From Streptomyces yatensis (GTDB taxonomy: Bacteria; Actinomycetota; Actinomycetes; Streptomycetales; Streptomycetaceae): a DNA stretch of 64,000 nt. Location of the stretch: contig NZ_CP072941.1 in NCBI RefSeq assembly GCF_018069625.1, positions 3,720,001-3,784,000 of the forward strand, read 5' to 3'. The position numbers and the translations under genes are program-made. This document shows, piece after piece, positions 29,750-40,239 of this stretch; position 1 is the first letter of the stretch, and each line of letters opens with the position of its first letter. Under the pieces are notes generated by a model. The model was not told where the DNA came from, searched no databases, and worked only from the letters and a program-made list of their open reading frames with translations.

Positions 29750-30874
29750 CTATTTGACGACCTTGCCCGCGTCGGTGGCGTCGCCCGCGGAGCCCTTGGT
29801 GGCCGAGGCGGGGACCGGCTGGTCGTTGCGGAGCGCCGTCCATATGAGCTTGGCCTTGCGCTCCATGGGCAGCACCCGGGCCGGGTTCTGCGGGTCGTAC
29901 TCGACGGGCAGCGTGGTCATCTTCATGTCGCCCGAGCCGATGCCCTTCATCGATTCGGCGAAGCCCTTCAGCTTGGTCACCGAGGCCAGCTCGGAGTCGG
30001 TGGTGAGCGCCTTGGTGGAGGTGTCCGCGAGGTCGTAGAGCTTCTTCGGGTTGCCGAACAGGTCGACGTGCTTGACCTGGTCCAGCAGCGCCTTGACGAA
30101 CGCCTGCTGGAGCTTGATCCGGCCCAGGTCGCTGCCGTCGCCCACGCCGTGCCGGGTGCGCACCAGGCCCAGGGACTGCTCCCCGTCCAGCGTGTGCGGG
30201 CCGGGCGCCAGGTCGAGGTGGCTCTTCGGGTCGTGGATCGGGGCGGTGGTGGTGAGGTTGACGCCGCCGAGGTCGTTTATCAGCTGCTTGAAGCCGGAGA
30301 AGTCGACCTCGAGGAAGTGGTCCATGCGGATGCCGGTCATGGACTCGATGGTCTTGATGGTGCAGGCCGGGCCGCCGGCCTCGTACGCGCTGTTGAACAT
30401 CGCCGCCTGCACGGCGGGCGTCTCCTGCCCGCCCTTGGTGGTGCAGGACGGCCGCTGTATGAGGGTGTCGCGCGGGATGCTGATGACGCTGGCCTTCTTG
30501 TGGCCCTTGTAGACGTGGACGATCATCGCCGTGTCGGAGCGCGATGTGCCCTCGTCCGTGCCGTACTTCGCGTTCTTGCCGGCCCGGGAGTCGGAGCCGA
30601 GGACGAGGATGTCCATCGAGCCGTCGTCGACGTTCTCGGGGCGGTCGGCACCGAGGGCGGCGTTGACGTCGACGCCGGTGAGGTTCCCGTTCAGCTTGTA
30701 GTAGAGGTAGCCGAGTCCGGCACCGCCCAGCACCAGCACGGCGGCCAGCGTCCACACCGTGTAGAGCACGGCTCTGCGGCGCGTGCTGGGCCGCTTGCGG
30801 CGGCGGCCCGACACTGCCCCGCGGGCGCGGTGGCGGCCCGGGTTTCCCGGTGCGTTGCTGCTGTCCTCGGCCAT
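29750..30874 (-). CDS. LytR-CpsA-Psr (LCP) family protein
   Basis: 374 aa from ATG 30874 with GAGGAGCAC upstream. A basic cytoplasmic N-terminus (RRRKRPSTRRR) precedes one transmembrane helix (LYTVWTLAAVLVLGGAGLGYLYY). The extracellular LCP domain contains NVDDGSMDILVLGSDSRAG, DTAMIVHVYKGHKKASVISIPRDTLI, HFLEVDFSGFKQLINDLGGVNL and LVRTRHGVGDGSDLGRIKLQQAF. LCP enzymes attach teichoic acids or other polyprenyl-linked glycans to peptidoglycan, which links it to the WecA/TagO-like gene at 23022. Confidence 0.95.
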   Translation of the reverse strand: MAEDSSNAPGNPGRHRARGAVSGRRRKRPSTRRRAVLYTVWTLAAVLVLGGAGLGYLYYKLNGNLTGVDVNAALGADRPENVDDGSMDILVLGSDSRAGKNAKYGTDEGTSRSDTAMIVHVYKGHKKASVISIPRDTLIQRPSCTTKGGQETPAVQAAMFNSAYEAGGPACTIKTIESMTGIRMDHFLEVDFSGFKQLINDLGGVNLTTTAPIHDPKSHLDLAPGPHTLDGEQSLGLVRTRHGVGDGSDLGRIKLQQAFVKALLDQVKHVDLFGNPKKLYDLADTSTKALTTDSELASVTKLKGFAESMKGIGSGDMKMTTLPVEYDPQNPARVLPMERKAKLIWTALRNDQPVPASATKGSAGDATDAGKVVK

Positions 30875-31231
30875 GTGCTCCTCAGTCCTCTATGTGCTGC
30901 CCGAGTACCCCCTGCCGTCACGGTCAGGCGTGGCGTCGCGGTTTCGCGGTGGAGTCTGCCTGTGTTCCGGCCCCGTATTCCGACCTGACAGATGGAAGGC
31001 CGTGCGCCAGGGTTGCATACGTGCCATGGCCGGTTTTCGTGCGGGCCGCTGGACGCTCCGTTCGTCCCCTTCGTCCGCCTTACCGCTCTGACCTGCACTT
31101 TCGCGGGCGATAACATGATCAGGACCAGTCCGTGGCCCGGCTTGCCGCTGTGGCTCACCTCTCACCGAACGCGGCGAGGCCCCCCGCGGTGCGGGGGGCC
31201 TCGTCTACGGAGCGTTCCGGAAGATGTCCGC
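30875..31231. other. gene-free spacer between rho and the LCP gene, with a perfect terminator
   Basis: 357 bp without a credible gene. GAGGCCCCCCGC (31176-31187) and GCGGGGGGCCTC (31191-31202) form a perfect 12-bp hairpin with a 3-nt loop, 30 bp after the rho stop; it should end the rho transcript. The remaining 300 bp must hold the LCP gene promoter. An A/T-richer stretch lies around 31100-31130; no element is clear enough to name. Confidence 0.7.
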
Positions 31232-33367
31232 TCAGTCGCCGTTGTTGCCCGGAGTGGGCGTGGTCTTGGCGATCTGCATCAGGAACTCGGCGTTGGACTT
31301 CGTCTGCTTCATCTTGTCCAGCAGCAGCTCGATCGCCTGCTGGGAGTCGAGCGCGTGCAGCACCCGGCGCAGCTTCCAGACGATGTTCAGCTCCTCCGGC
31401 GCCAGCAGGATCTCTTCCTTACGGGTGCTGGACGGGTCGACGTCCACCGCCGGGAAGATGCGCTTGTCGGCGAGCTTCCGGTCGAGCTTGAGCTCCATGT
31501 TGCCGGTGCCCTTGAACTCCTCGAAGATCACCTCGTCCATCCGCGAGCCGGTCTCGACCAGCGCGGTGGCCAGGATGGTCAGCGAGCCGCCGTCCTCGAT
31601 GTTGCGCGCGGCGCCGAAGAACTTCTTCGGCGGGTAGAGCGCGGTCGAGTCGACACCACCGGACAGGATGCGGCCGGAGGCGGGCGCCGCCAGGTTGTAG
31701 GCACGGCCCAGGCGGGTGATCGAGTCCAGCAGGACGACCACGTCATGGCCCAGCTCGACCAGGCGCTTGGCCCGCTCGATCGCCAGCTCCGCGACGGTGG
31801 TGTGGTCCTCGGCCGGGCGGTCGAAGGTCGAGGAGATGACCTCGCCCTTGACCGACCGCTGCATGTCGGTGACCTCTTCCGGCCGCTCGTCGACGAGGAC
31901 GACCATCAGATGGCACTCGGGGCTGTTGCGGGTGATCGCGTTGGCGATCGCCTGCATGATCATGGTCTTACCGGTCTTCGGCGGGGCCACGATCAGACCG
32001 CGCTGCCCCTTGCCGATCGGCGCGACCAGGTCGATGATCCGGGTCGTCAGCCCGCCGGCCTCGGTCTCCAGACGCAGCCGGTCCTGCGGGTAAAGCGGCG
32101 TCAGCTTGCCGAACTCCGGCCGCCCGCGCCCGGTTTCGGGCGCCATGCCGTTGACCGAGTCCAGCCGCACCAGCGCGTTGAACTTCTCGCGGCGCTCGCC
32201 CTCGCGCGGCTGACGGACCGCGCCGGTGACGTGGTCGCCCTTGCGCAGACCGTTCTTACGGACCTGGGCGAGCGAGACGTAGACGTCGTTCGGGCCCGGG
32301 AGGTAGCCGGAGGTCCGGATGAACGCGTAGTTGTCGAGGATGTCGAGGATGCCCGCGACCGGGATCAGGACGTCGTCCTCGGACACCTGCGGCTCGTTGC
32401 CGAAGTCGTCGCGGCCACGACGGCCACGGCGGTCCCGGTAGCGCCCCCGGCGGCCGCGGCGGCCGCCGTCGAAGTCCTCGTCGCTCTCGTCGGCGCGCTG
32501 CTGGCTCTGGCCGCGCCCGTCGCGCTGCTGGCGGCCGCCGCCCTGCTGTCCGTCGTCGCCCTTGCCGCGGCGGTCACCGCGCTCGCCGCGCTCCCCGCGG
32601 TCGCGCTGACGCTCCCGGCGGTCGCCCTTCTGGCCGCGCTCCTGGCGGTCACCGCCCCTGGCGCCCTTGCCCTCGGCGGTGTCGACGGCGGCCTCGGCCT
32701 TTCCGTCGCCCTTGGGCTCGGTCCTGGTCTCGGTCTTGGCGGAGGCGTCCGTACGAGTCTCCGTCTTGGTCTCGACCGCGGTGGCCGTGCCCCCGGCGTC
32801 GGGGGTGGTGGCGGGCGCGGTGGCGCGGCGGCGGCGGCGCTCACCGGCCGGCTGCTCATCACCCGCGGGCTCACCGGGCTGGCCCGGGATCTCGATCTGC
32901 GCTTGCGCGACGGCCTTCTCCTCGGCGTCGGCCTTGTCGGCCTTCTCCGCCTTCCCGGCGGACTTCGAGGACTTGGCGCCGCCGGCCTTCTCCTCGGCGT
33001 CATCGCCCGTGCGGGTCCGCGAGGTGGCGCGGCGCTTGGGCTTGGTCGCGCCTTCCGCGGCGGACGGGGTGCTCTCGGCGCCCTCGGCGGAGCCGGAGCC
33101 CGCGGCCTGCTTCTCCTTGATGACCTCGATCAGCTGGCCTTTGCGCATCCGTGCGGTGCCCTTGATGCCAAGGCTCGAGGCGAGCTGCTGCAGCTCGGCC
33201 AGGACCATGGCGTCAAGGCCGGTGCCCGAGCGGCGTCGCCGCGGGGCAGCGCCAGTGGCAGCACCGGTGGCGGGCGCGGAGGCGTCCGTGGCGGGCGCGT
33301 TGTTGCCGACACCGCTGTCGGAGGTGCCGGAGGCGTTCACGCCCATCAGATCGGTGGTGTCGCTCAC
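31232..33367 (-). CDS. rho: transcription termination factor Rho, long actinobacterial form
   Basis: 711 aa against about 420 in E. coli. The N-terminal domain ([36 protein letters not shown]) is followed by a roughly 250-residue insertion rich in Arg, Asp and Gly ([19 protein letters not shown]), then the primary RNA-binding OB fold ([26 protein letters not shown]) and the ATPase ring with Walker [12 protein letters not shown] and the Q- and R-loops. Such inserts give Rho extra RNA binding in GC-rich bacteria. It terminates transcription of untranslated RNA. Stands alone between a terminator and a 400-bp leader. Confidence 0.97.
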   Translation of the reverse strand: MSDTTDLMGVNASGTSDSGVGNNAPATDASAPATGAATGAAPRRRRSGTGLDAMVLAELQQLASSLGIKGTARMRKGQLIEVIKEKQAAGSGSAEGAESTPSAAEGATKPKRRATSRTRTGDDAEEKAGGAKSSKSAGKAEKADKADAEEKAVAQAQIEIPGQPGEPAGDEQPAGERRRRRATAPATTPDAGGTATAVETKTETRTDASAKTETRTEPKGDGKAEAAVDTAEGKGARGGDRQERGQKGDRRERQRDRGERGERGDRRGKGDDGQQGGGRQQRDGRGQSQQRADESDEDFDGGRRGRRGRYRDRRGRRGRDDFGNEPQVSEDDVLIPVAGILDILDNYAFIRTSGYLPGPNDVYVSLAQVRKNGLRKGDHVTGAVRQPREGERREKFNALVRLDSVNGMAPETGRGRPEFGKLTPLYPQDRLRLETEAGGLTTRIIDLVAPIGKGQRGLIVAPPKTGKTMIMQAIANAITRNSPECHLMVVLVDERPEEVTDMQRSVKGEVISSTFDRPAEDHTTVAELAIERAKRLVELGHDVVVLLDSITRLGRAYNLAAPASGRILSGGVDSTALYPPKKFFGAARNIEDGGSLTILATALVETGSRMDEVIFEEFKGTGNMELKLDRKLADKRIFPAVDVDPSSTRKEEILLAPEELNIVWKLRRVLHALDSQQAIELLLDKMKQTKSNAEFLMQIAKTTPTPGNNGD

Positions 33368-33769
33368 GAAGGGTCCTTCCCTGGAGCGGGCGTCGGCCTG
33401 TCTGGCTCGGCGACCGGTTGTGCTGTCCGGCTGTGGTCCTTCCGTAACGGACCGGGCCGGGGCGGTGGTCCGCCGGGGTACGGCGGAGAGATCAATTCAT
33501 GGTTCCGACGCGGTGGAGGGTTCACTGAGATCCGCCACGCCGATTCCGGAGCGTGCTCGCTACTGCTCAGGCAGGCTGCTCAGGCAGTGGGGGAGGCTCC
33601 CGGAAGAAGGGTGGTCCCGGATGGGGACACTGAGCACCTCGCCTCCGAATAGATCCAAGAGGCATCAAGTGCTGACTTGAGGTTAACACTACCGGATCCA
33701 ACAAACATTCCCCCTTTCCAAGACCGGCTATCGAGTTTTCCCGGGTCCGGGACGCCCCGGACCGGGGTG
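33368..33769 (-). other. 402-bp spacer upstream of rho (leader and promoter region)
   Basis: No credible gene. The part nearest thrB holds a hairpin (33744-33763). An A/T-rich block near 33655-33720 is the best place for the rho promoter and would leave a 5' leader of about 300 nt. The leader contains tandem CTGCTCAGGCAG-like repeats around 33565-33588. A long leader would allow autoregulation by Rho, as known in other bacteria; that is inference. Confidence 0.5.
33744..33763 (-). terminator. hairpin directly after thrB
   Basis: GGTCCGGG (33744-33751) pairs with CCCGGACC (33756-33763) across a 4-nt loop, six bases beyond the thrB stop on the minus strand. No U-run follows. It marks the end of the threonine gene group. 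Confidence 0.65.
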
Positions 33770-34684
33770 TCAGGTGAGCGGCAGGACGCTCGCCCCCCCG
33801 GCGTCGAGAGCCAGCCGGTTGGCCGCCCACCCCTCGCCCGCCAGCCGTGCGACCTTGTCGGCCGCACCGTCCTCGACCAGCGCGAGCACCGTGGGGCCCG
33901 CACCGGAGATGACCGCGGGGACGCCGTCCGTCCGCAGTCGGTTCACCAGGCTCACGCTCTCGGGCATCGCCGGAGCACGGTATTCCTGGTGCAGCCGGTC
34001 CTCCGTCGCCGCGAGCAGCAGCTCGGGACGCCTGGTCAGGGCCTCGACGAGCAGCGCGGCCCGGCCCGCGTTCACCGCCGCGTCCACATGCGGGACGGTG
34101 CGCGGCAGCAGCCCGCGGGCGGTCTCGGTGAGCACCGGCCGGCCAGGGACGAAGACCACCGGAACGATGGAATCCGCAGGGTCCATCCTGATCGCCCGGG
34201 CGGACCCCGCGTCCGTCCAGGCAAGGGTGAAGCCGCCGAGCAGACAGGCGGCGACATTGTCGGGGTGGCCCTCGATCTCGGTGGCCAGTTCCAGCACCGC
34301 CTCGTTGTCGAGCCGCTCGGCGCCGCCTATGGTCACCGCGCGCGCGGCGACGATCCCGGCGCAGATGGCGGCGGAGGAGGAGCCCAGGCCCCGGCCGTGC
34401 GGGATGCGGTTGGCGCAGACCACCTCGAGGCCGCGGGGCTGCCCGCCCAGCAGGTCGAAGGTGGTGCGCAAGGAGCGTACGAGCAGATGGCTCTCGTCGC
34501 GCGGCAGCGTCTCCGCGCCCTCGCCCGCGATGTCGACGTGCAGCCCGGAGTCGGCCACCCGGACCACCACGTCGTCGTAGAGGCCCAGGGCCAGGCCGAG
34601 GGCGTCGAAGCCGGGACCGAGATTGGCGCTCGATGCGGGGACGCGCACTCGGACGGCGGCGGCGCGGAACGCTGGACCGGCCAT
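33770..34684 (-). CDS. thrB: homoserine kinase
   Basis: 304 aa from ATG 34684, with GGAGAG about ten bases upstream; the frame is open further but the conserved N-terminus AFRAAAVRVRVPASSANLGPGFDALGLAL starts here. GHMP-kinase motifs: ASSANLGPGFD, ATP-binding PHGRGLGSSSAAICAG and the C-terminal VISGAGPTVLAL. It phosphorylates L-homoserine for ThrC. A 400-bp gap separates it from thrC, so it may have its own promoter. Confidence 0.96.
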   Translation of the reverse strand: MAGPAFRAAAVRVRVPASSANLGPGFDALGLALGLYDDVVVRVADSGLHVDIAGEGAETLPRDESHLLVRSLRTTFDLLGGQPRGLEVVCANRIPHGRGLGSSSAAICAGIVAARAVTIGGAERLDNEAVLELATEIEGHPDNVAACLLGGFTLAWTDAGSARAIRMDPADSIVPVVFVPGRPVLTETARGLLPRTVPHVDAAVNAGRAALLVEALTRRPELLLAATEDRLHQEYRAPAMPESVSLVNRLRTDGVPAVISGAGPTVLALVEDGAADKVARLAGEGWAANRLALDAGGASVLPLT

Positions 34685-35084
34685 CGCTCGATGACTCTCC
34701 TTGTGGTTACGTGCGATTGCTCGAAGAGGTACGGAACACCGCGGGGGCCGCGACACGTACGGCGACGCCGCGCAGAGGCGAGCGCTCTGCGTCGGGGCGG
34801 ATTCAGTACAGCCTATCGAAGGAAGGTTCTGTGGCGACATAGGGCGCACGGGAGGCGCACGATGCGTGTCGCGCTCCCTGCAACCATCCGCGACCACTCT
34901 ACTGGGTCGCCACGCGCGCCCTCGCGCTGCTCTGCCACCACTTGAGTGGATCTTTGGAGAACGGCCCGGAGGGGGCCCGGCGAGCCGCGCGGCCGCGACC
35001 CGCCGAAACCCTCATCCCTCCAGGTCACGGCCGTCTGCGGGGCCGGGCCTGGGCACGCCGTGCCGAGCCCCGCGCGGGGCCGGA
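34685..35084. other. 400-bp gene-free spacer between thrC and thrB
   Basis: No open frame with codon use like the neighbours. Directly after the thrC stop there are two adjacent self-complementary elements, CCCCGCGCGGGG (35068-35079) and GGCAC-GCC-GTGCC (35052-35064), which may end the hom-thrC transcript. The stretch near 34800-34950 is less GC-rich and may hold a thrB promoter. No riboswitch-like structure was recognised. Confidence 0.5.
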
Positions 35085-36203
35085 TCAGACCAGCCCGAGC
35101 CGTACGGCCGCGGCGTCCGCGTCGACCGGGACCACGACCGGCTGCGGCGCTCCCGCCACCGCCCAGTCCGGGTCCTTGAGCCCGTTTCCGGTCACCGTGC
35201 AGACGATGCGCTGGCCGGGGTCGACCAGCCCCTGCTCGGCCGCCTTCAGCAGACCCGCCACGCTCGCCGCGGAGGCCGGCTCCACGAAGACGCCCTCCTG
35301 CGCGGCGAGCAGCCGGTAGGCGGCGAGGATCTGACGGTCGGTCACCTCGTCGATGAAGCCGCCGGACTCGTCCCGTGCCTGCTCGGCGTAGGTCCACGAG
35401 GCCGGGTTGCCGATGCGGATGGCGGTGGCGATGGTGCTCGGCTCCTTGACCGGCTCACCGCGCACGATCGGCGCCGAGCCGGACGCCTGGAAGCCCCACA
35501 TCCGGGGCGTACGGGAGGCGCGCGGCCCGCTGTCGGCGAACGGCGCCGCGTACTCCTGGTAGCCCTTCCAGTAGGCGGTGATGTTGCCCGCGTTGCCCAC
35601 CGGCAGCACATGGATGTCGGGCGCGTCCCCGAGCATGTCCACGATCTCGAAGGCGGCGGTCTTCTGCCCCTGGATCCGGGCCGGGTTGACCGAATTGACC
35701 AGCGCCACCGGGTACTTCTCCGACAGCCCGCGCGCCAGCGTCAGACAGTCGTCGAAGTTGCCGTCGACCTGGAGGATCTTCGCGCCGTGGACGAGCGCCT
35801 GGCCCATCTTGCCCAGCGCGATCTTGCCCTGCGGGACCAGCACCGCGCAGACCATCCCGGCCCGTACGGCATACGCCGCCGCGGAGGCCGAGGTGTTGCC
35901 GGTGGAGGCGCAGATGACGGCCTTGGCGCCGGCCTCCTTGGCCGCGCTGATGGCCATCGTCATCCCGCGGTCCTTGAACGACCCGGTGGGGTTGGCGCCC
36001 TCGACCTTGAGGTGCACATCGCAGCCGGTGCGCTCGGAGAGCACCTGCGCGGGAACCAGCGGCGTACCGCCCTCGCGCAGGGTGACGACGGGCGTCGTCT
36101 CGCTCACCGGGAGCCGGTCGCGGTACTCCTCGATGATGCCCCGCCAGCCGTGCCACTGGCGGGTGCCGGACATTCGAGGCCCGGCGTCGGCGATTGCGTT
36201 CAT
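35085..36203 (-). CDS. thrC: threonine synthase
   Basis: 372 aa, start ATG 36203 after AAGGGAAATC; the PLP lysine is in [16 protein letters not shown], the phosphate-binding loop in [15 protein letters not shown] and the C-terminal glycine loop in [13 protein letters not shown]. It converts O-phosphohomoserine to threonine. 59 bp downstream of hom, in the usual actinobacterial order hom-thrC-thrB. Confidence 0.97.
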   Translation of the reverse strand: MNAIADAGPRMSGTRQWHGWRGIIEEYRDRLPVSETTPVVTLREGGTPLVPAQVLSERTGCDVHLKVEGANPTGSFKDRGMTMAISAAKEAGAKAVICASTGNTSASAAAYAVRAGMVCAVLVPQGKIALGKMGQALVHGAKILQVDGNFDDCLTLARGLSEKYPVALVNSVNPARIQGQKTAAFEIVDMLGDAPDIHVLPVGNAGNITAYWKGYQEYAAPFADSGPRASRTPRMWGFQASGSAPIVRGEPVKEPSTIATAIRIGNPASWTYAEQARDESGGFIDEVTDRQILAAYRLLAAQEGVFVEPASAASVAGLLKAAEQGLVDPGQRIVCTVTGNGLKDPDWAVAGAPQPVVVPVDADAAAVRLGLV

Positions 36204-36262
36204 GATTTCCCTTACTCTCCGCTCACCCTCTGTTCGGCCTCAGCGCGGCCGCTACCCGGCCT

Positions 36263-37555
36263 CTACTCGCCCTCGACCCGCATGATGCTCGCGACATCGC
36301 GGACCGTGTCGAGCCGGCGGAGCGCGTCCACGGTCGACGTCAGCGCGGCGTCGCTCGCGCGGTGGGTCACGACGACGAGGGACGCCTCGCCGTCCTTCCC
36401 CTGCTGGCGGACCGTATCGATGGACACGCCATGCTCGGCGAAGACTGTGGCGACCTGTGCGAGAACTCCCGGTTTGTCGGCGACGTCCAGGCTGATGTGG
36501 TAGCGAGTGATCACATCGCCCATCGGGCTCACCGGGAGCCTGCTGTACGCGGACTCCCCTGGTCCGGTGGCCTCCGCCAGCTTGTTGCGGCAGGCGGCGA
36601 CGAGGTCGCCGAGGACGGCCGAGGCGGTCGGCGAACCGCCCGCGCCCGGTCCGTAGAACATCAGCTGCCCCGCGGCGTCGGCCTCCACGAAGACCGCGTT
36701 GTACGCCTCGCGGACGGAGGCGAGGGGGTGGCTCAGCGGAATCATCGCCGGATGCACCCGCGCGGTGACCGAGCGGCCGTCGGCGGCCCGCTCGCAGATC
36801 GCGAGCAGCTTGACGGTGCAGCCCATGCGCTTGGCGGAGGCGATGTCGGCGGCGGTCACCTCGGTGATGCCCTCGCGGTGCACATCGTCGAGCGTGACCC
36901 GGGTGTGGAAGGCGATCCCGGCGAGGATCGCGGCCTTCGCGGCGGCGTCGAAGCCCTCGACATCGGCGGTCGGGTCGGCCTCGGCGTAGCCCAGGGCCGT
37001 GGCCTCGTCCAGCGCCTCGCTGTAGCCGGCGCCGCTGCCGTCCATCCGGTCCAGGATGAAGTTGGTGGTGCCGTTGACGATGCCGAGGACCCGGTTGACC
37101 TTGTCGCCGGCGAGCGACTCGCGCAGCGGCCGCACCAGCGGGATCGCCCCCGCGACCGCGGCCTCGTAGTAGAGGTCCGCACGGCGCTGCTCGGCCGCGG
37201 CGTGCAGCGCGGCGCCGTCCTGGGCGACCAGCGCCTTGTTGGCGGACACCACGCTCGCGCCGTGGTCGAAGGCGGTGGTGATGAGGGTGCGGGCGGGCTC
37301 GATCCCGCCGATGACCTCGACCACCACATCGATGTCCCCGCGCTTGACCAGGGCCGTGGCATCGGTGGTCACCAGCTCCGCCGGCACCCCTTCCCGGACC
37401 CGGCCGGGGCGCCGCACCGCGATCCCGGCCAGCTCGACCGGGGCCCCGATGCGCGCCGCGAGATCGTCCGCCTGCGTCGTCATGATGCGCGCCACCTCTG
37501 AGCCGACCACTCCACAGCCCAGCAGCGCCACTTTCAGCGGACGCGTACGCATCAT
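36263..37555 (-). CDS. hom: homoserine dehydrogenase with ACT domain
   Basis: 430 aa from ATG 37555, with GAGG five bases upstream; two upstream ATGs (37585, 37576) are less likely. The NAD(P)-binding GCGVVGSEVARIM, substrate site NFILDRMDGSGAGYSEALDEATALGYAEADPTADVEGFDAAAK and a C-terminal ACT domain (HISLDVADKPGVLAQVATVFAEHGVSIDTVRQ) are intact. The ACT domain gives feedback inhibition by threonine. Makes homoserine for Thr, Met and Ile. Confidence 0.97.
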   Translation of the reverse strand: MMRTRPLKVALLGCGVVGSEVARIMTTQADDLAARIGAPVELAGIAVRRPGRVREGVPAELVTTDATALVKRGDIDVVVEVIGGIEPARTLITTAFDHGASVVSANKALVAQDGAALHAAAEQRRADLYYEAAVAGAIPLVRPLRESLAGDKVNRVLGIVNGTTNFILDRMDGSGAGYSEALDEATALGYAEADPTADVEGFDAAAKAAILAGIAFHTRVTLDDVHREGITEVTAADIASAKRMGCTVKLLAICERAADGRSVTARVHPAMIPLSHPLASVREAYNAVFVEADAAGQLMFYGPGAGGSPTASAVLGDLVAACRNKLAEATGPGESAYSRLPVSPMGDVITRYHISLDVADKPGVLAQVATVFAEHGVSIDTVRQQGKDGEASLVVVTHRASDAALTSTVDALRRLDTVRDVASIMRVEGE

Positions 37556-37666
37556 CCGACCTCGTTTCTCATCCATCGCGTTCATGCATCAGCGCGTTAA
37601 TGCACCAGTCTCAGGCACTGGACGGGATTTCCTGTCCCGGGTCCAGTATCCGAGATCCTTTTCTCG

Positions 37667-39067
37667 CTAGCCGACATCGAGCCGCAGGAGATCTTCCTCC
37701 GTCTCGCGCCGGACGATCTCACGCGCCTGACCGTCCCGTACGGCGACGACGGGCGGCCGGAGCGCGTGGTTGTAGTTGCTCGCCATCGAGCGGCAGTACG
37801 CGCCGGTGGCGGGGACGGCGATCAGGTCGCCGGGCGCCAGATCGGCGGGCAGGAAGGCGTCCCGTACGACGATGTCGCCGGACTCGCAGTGCTTGCCGAC
37901 GACGCGGGAGAGCATCGGCTCGGCGGTGGAGGAGCGGGAGACCAGCGCCACGGAGTACTCCGCGTCGTAGAGCGCGGTACGGATGTTGTCGGACATCCCG
38001 CCGTCGACGCTGACGTACGTCCGCAGCCCCGGCAGCTCCTTGACCGTGCCCACCTCGTACAGCGTGAACGCGGTCGGCCCGACGATCGCCCGCCCCGGCT
38101 CGACCGACAGCCGCGGCACCGCGAGCCCGGCCGCGTCGCACTCCCGGTGGACGATGTCGCGCAGCGCCTTGGCGATCTCATGCGGCTCGCGGGGGTCGTC
38201 CTCCGAGGTGTACGCGATGCCGAGGCCGCCACCGAGGTCGATCTCGGGCAGCTCGACGCCGTGCTCGTCCCGGATCTCCCCCAGCAGCCCCACGACCCGG
38301 TGCGCCGCGACCTCGAACCCGGACGTGTCGAAGATCTGCGACCCGATGTGCGAGTGGATCCCGATGAGCTCCAGCCCGTCCAGCTTGAGCGCCCGCCGCA
38401 CGGCCTCGGCGGCCAGCCCGCCCGCGAGCGGAATGCCGAACTTCTGGTCCTCGTGCGCGGTCGCGATGAACTCGTGGGTGTGCGCCTCCACACCCACGGT
38501 GATCCGGATCTGCACCCGCTGGCGCTTCCCCAGCCGCTGGGCGATGTGCGCGACCCGCGCGATCTCCTGGAACGAGTCGAGCACGATCCGCCCGACACCC
38601 GCCTCGACGGCCCGCTCGATCTCACCGGTGGACTTGTTGTTCCCGTGCAGCGCGATCCGCTCGGCGGGCATCCCGGCGGCGAGCGCGGTGGCCAGCTCCC
38701 CGGCGGAGCACACGTCGAGGTTGAGCCCCTCCTCGGTCAGCCAGCGCACGACGGCGCGGGAGAGGAACGCCTTCCCGGCGTAGAAGACGTCGGCGTCCTC
38801 CCCCTCTGCCTTGAACGCCTCCCGCCAGGCCCGGCAGCGGTCCCGGAAGTCGGCCTCGTCGAGGAAGTAGGCGGGGGTCCCGAACTCCTCCGCGAGCGTC
38901 TTGACGTCGATCCCGCCGACGGTGGCGACACCGTCGGCGTTCCGGCCGACGGTGTGGGACCACACGCGGGGGTCGAGCTGATTGAGATCGGCGGGCGGCG
39001 CGGCGTAGTGCCCCTCGGGAAGGACATCGGCGTGGCGGGGCCCGGCGGGATGGGCGGAACGGCTCAT
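37667..39067 (-). CDS. lysA: diaminopimelate decarboxylase
   Basis: 466 aa. PLP lysine in [26 protein letters not shown], the phosphate-binding [10 protein letters not shown] and the PLP-contacting EPGRAIVGP; a C-terminal [10 protein letters not shown] active-site Cys segment. It removes the D-carboxyl of meso-diaminopimelate to give lysine, sharing aspartate-semialdehyde with hom. 111 bp upstream of hom; lysA-hom-thrC may form one transcript. Confidence 0.97.
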   Translation of the reverse strand: MSRSAHPAGPRHADVLPEGHYAAPPADLNQLDPRVWSHTVGRNADGVATVGGIDVKTLAEEFGTPAYFLDEADFRDRCRAWREAFKAEGEDADVFYAGKAFLSRAVVRWLTEEGLNLDVCSAGELATALAAGMPAERIALHGNNKSTGEIERAVEAGVGRIVLDSFQEIARVAHIAQRLGKRQRVQIRITVGVEAHTHEFIATAHEDQKFGIPLAGGLAAEAVRRALKLDGLELIGIHSHIGSQIFDTSGFEVAAHRVVGLLGEIRDEHGVELPEIDLGGGLGIAYTSEDDPREPHEIAKALRDIVHRECDAAGLAVPRLSVEPGRAIVGPTAFTLYEVGTVKELPGLRTYVSVDGGMSDNIRTALYDAEYSVALVSRSSTAEPMLSRVVGKHCESGDIVVRDAFLPADLAPGDLIAVPATGAYCRSMASNYNHALRPPVVAVRDGQAREIVRRETEEDLLRLDVG

Positions 39068-39122
39068 GCTGTCTCTGCTGTCTCTCTCAAGGTCTTACAG
39101 AAGTTCAAGGTCATTCAAGGTC

Positions 39123-40103
39123 TTACAGATGTTCGGGTGCGCTGATGCCGAGCAGATGCAGGCCGCCGGCGAGCACCGCCCCGGCGGCGTCGGCGAGGGC
39201 CAGCCGGGAACGGTGGACGGCCGAGGGTTTGCGCTCGCCCGCGGGGAGCGCCGGGCAGGCGTCATGGAACCGGAAGAAGGCATCGGCGAGGGCGACGAGC
39301 TGCCGTGCGAGCCGATCGGGCGCACGGTGCCGGGCGGCGGCCTCGAGGGTGCGGGGGTAGTCGGCGAGGAGAGCGAGCAGGGCGGCCGCGGCGGGGTGGT
39401 CGTAGGCGCCGGGCTCGGGCGCGATGCCCAATTGGCCCGCGTTCCTCATCAGGGCCCGGGTACGGGCATGGGCGTACCGAACCCGGAAGAGGGAGCTGTC
39501 CTCCCGCTGGGACAGAAGATGGCCGGGGTCGAGATCGGGCAGATCGTGCCCGGCGGGCCGAAGCAGCGCCCAGCGGGCGGCGTCGGGCCCGAGACGGGTG
39601 AGCAGATCGCGCCCGGAAACCGGAACGGCCCGCACGACGGGCCCGTCACCAGGAACAACGACTCCCCCGGTGGCATCGACGAGCCCCCGCACCACATGAG
39701 CGACCAGCGCGGCCCGGACCTCATCACTGCCCCCGAGCGGAACCGACACCCCGGCGAGCGCATCGCCGTGCCCGTAGCGGAGCCCCTGGGAGAGGACGTC
39801 CCGCACGAGCTGAGCGTGGGAGTTGCCCTCAAGGGTGATGTTGAGGAACCCGGGCCCGGCGATATCGACGCGGGCGATCCCGGGAGCGAGTACAAGCCGC
39901 CGCCGCAAAACCTCGGCGACAACGAGCGCATCCCCCTCACCCCTGGCCAGCAGCAGGGCGACATTGGTGGCGTAATCCCCGCACCCGGGCCGAGGAGGAA
40001 TCCGCACCTTCACCCGCTCCGGCACGGCAACGCACAGCTCGTCGTCCTCAACGGCACGACGCACGGTGTGCAGCACAGTGCGGGAGAGCTGGGCGGGAGT
40101 CAC
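39123..40103 (-). CDS. ArgS-related anticodon-binding protein lacking the aminoacylation core (NrtL-like)
   Basis: 326 aa from GTG 40103. It aligns with the two ends of arginyl-tRNA synthetase: an N-terminal add-on domain (RPGCGDYATNVALLLARG, RVDIAGPGFLNITL) and then, after a large deletion, the end of the catalytic domain and the DALR anticodon domain (LGPDAARWALLRP, EDSSLFRVRYAHARTRALMRNAG, and the C-terminal helical bundle). The HIGH and KMSKS segments needed for aminoacylation are absent. Relatives carry the name NrtL in Streptomyces (from memory). It lies 55 bp upstream of lysA and 780 bp from a tRNA-Arg gene. Probable role: tRNA binding without charging. Confidence 0.85.
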   Translation of the reverse strand: MTPAQLSRTVLHTVRRAVEDDELCVAVPERVKVRIPPRPGCGDYATNVALLLARGEGDALVVAEVLRRRLVLAPGIARVDIAGPGFLNITLEGNSHAQLVRDVLSQGLRYGHGDALAGVSVPLGGSDEVRAALVAHVVRGLVDATGGVVVPGDGPVVRAVPVSGRDLLTRLGPDAARWALLRPAGHDLPDLDPGHLLSQREDSSLFRVRYAHARTRALMRNAGQLGIAPEPGAYDHPAAAALLALLADYPRTLEAAARHRAPDRLARQLVALADAFFRFHDACPALPAGERKPSAVHRSRLALADAAGAVLAGGLHLLGISAPEHL

Positions 40104-40239
40104 GGGACCAGCGTATGGGAGGAGGGGGGTACCGAAGCGAACCGGTTTCGCCCATCGGACGCGCACACGGGGCGCACCGAAACGAACCAAAGCCGAGACC
40201 CCCAGCCCGCAAGCGACGGGCCGGCCCTGGGGCCCACCA

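Noticed and set aside
34633..34842. Short plus-strand frame in the thrC-thrB spacer
   Set aside because: It overlaps the thrB start antisense and lacks a site or bias.
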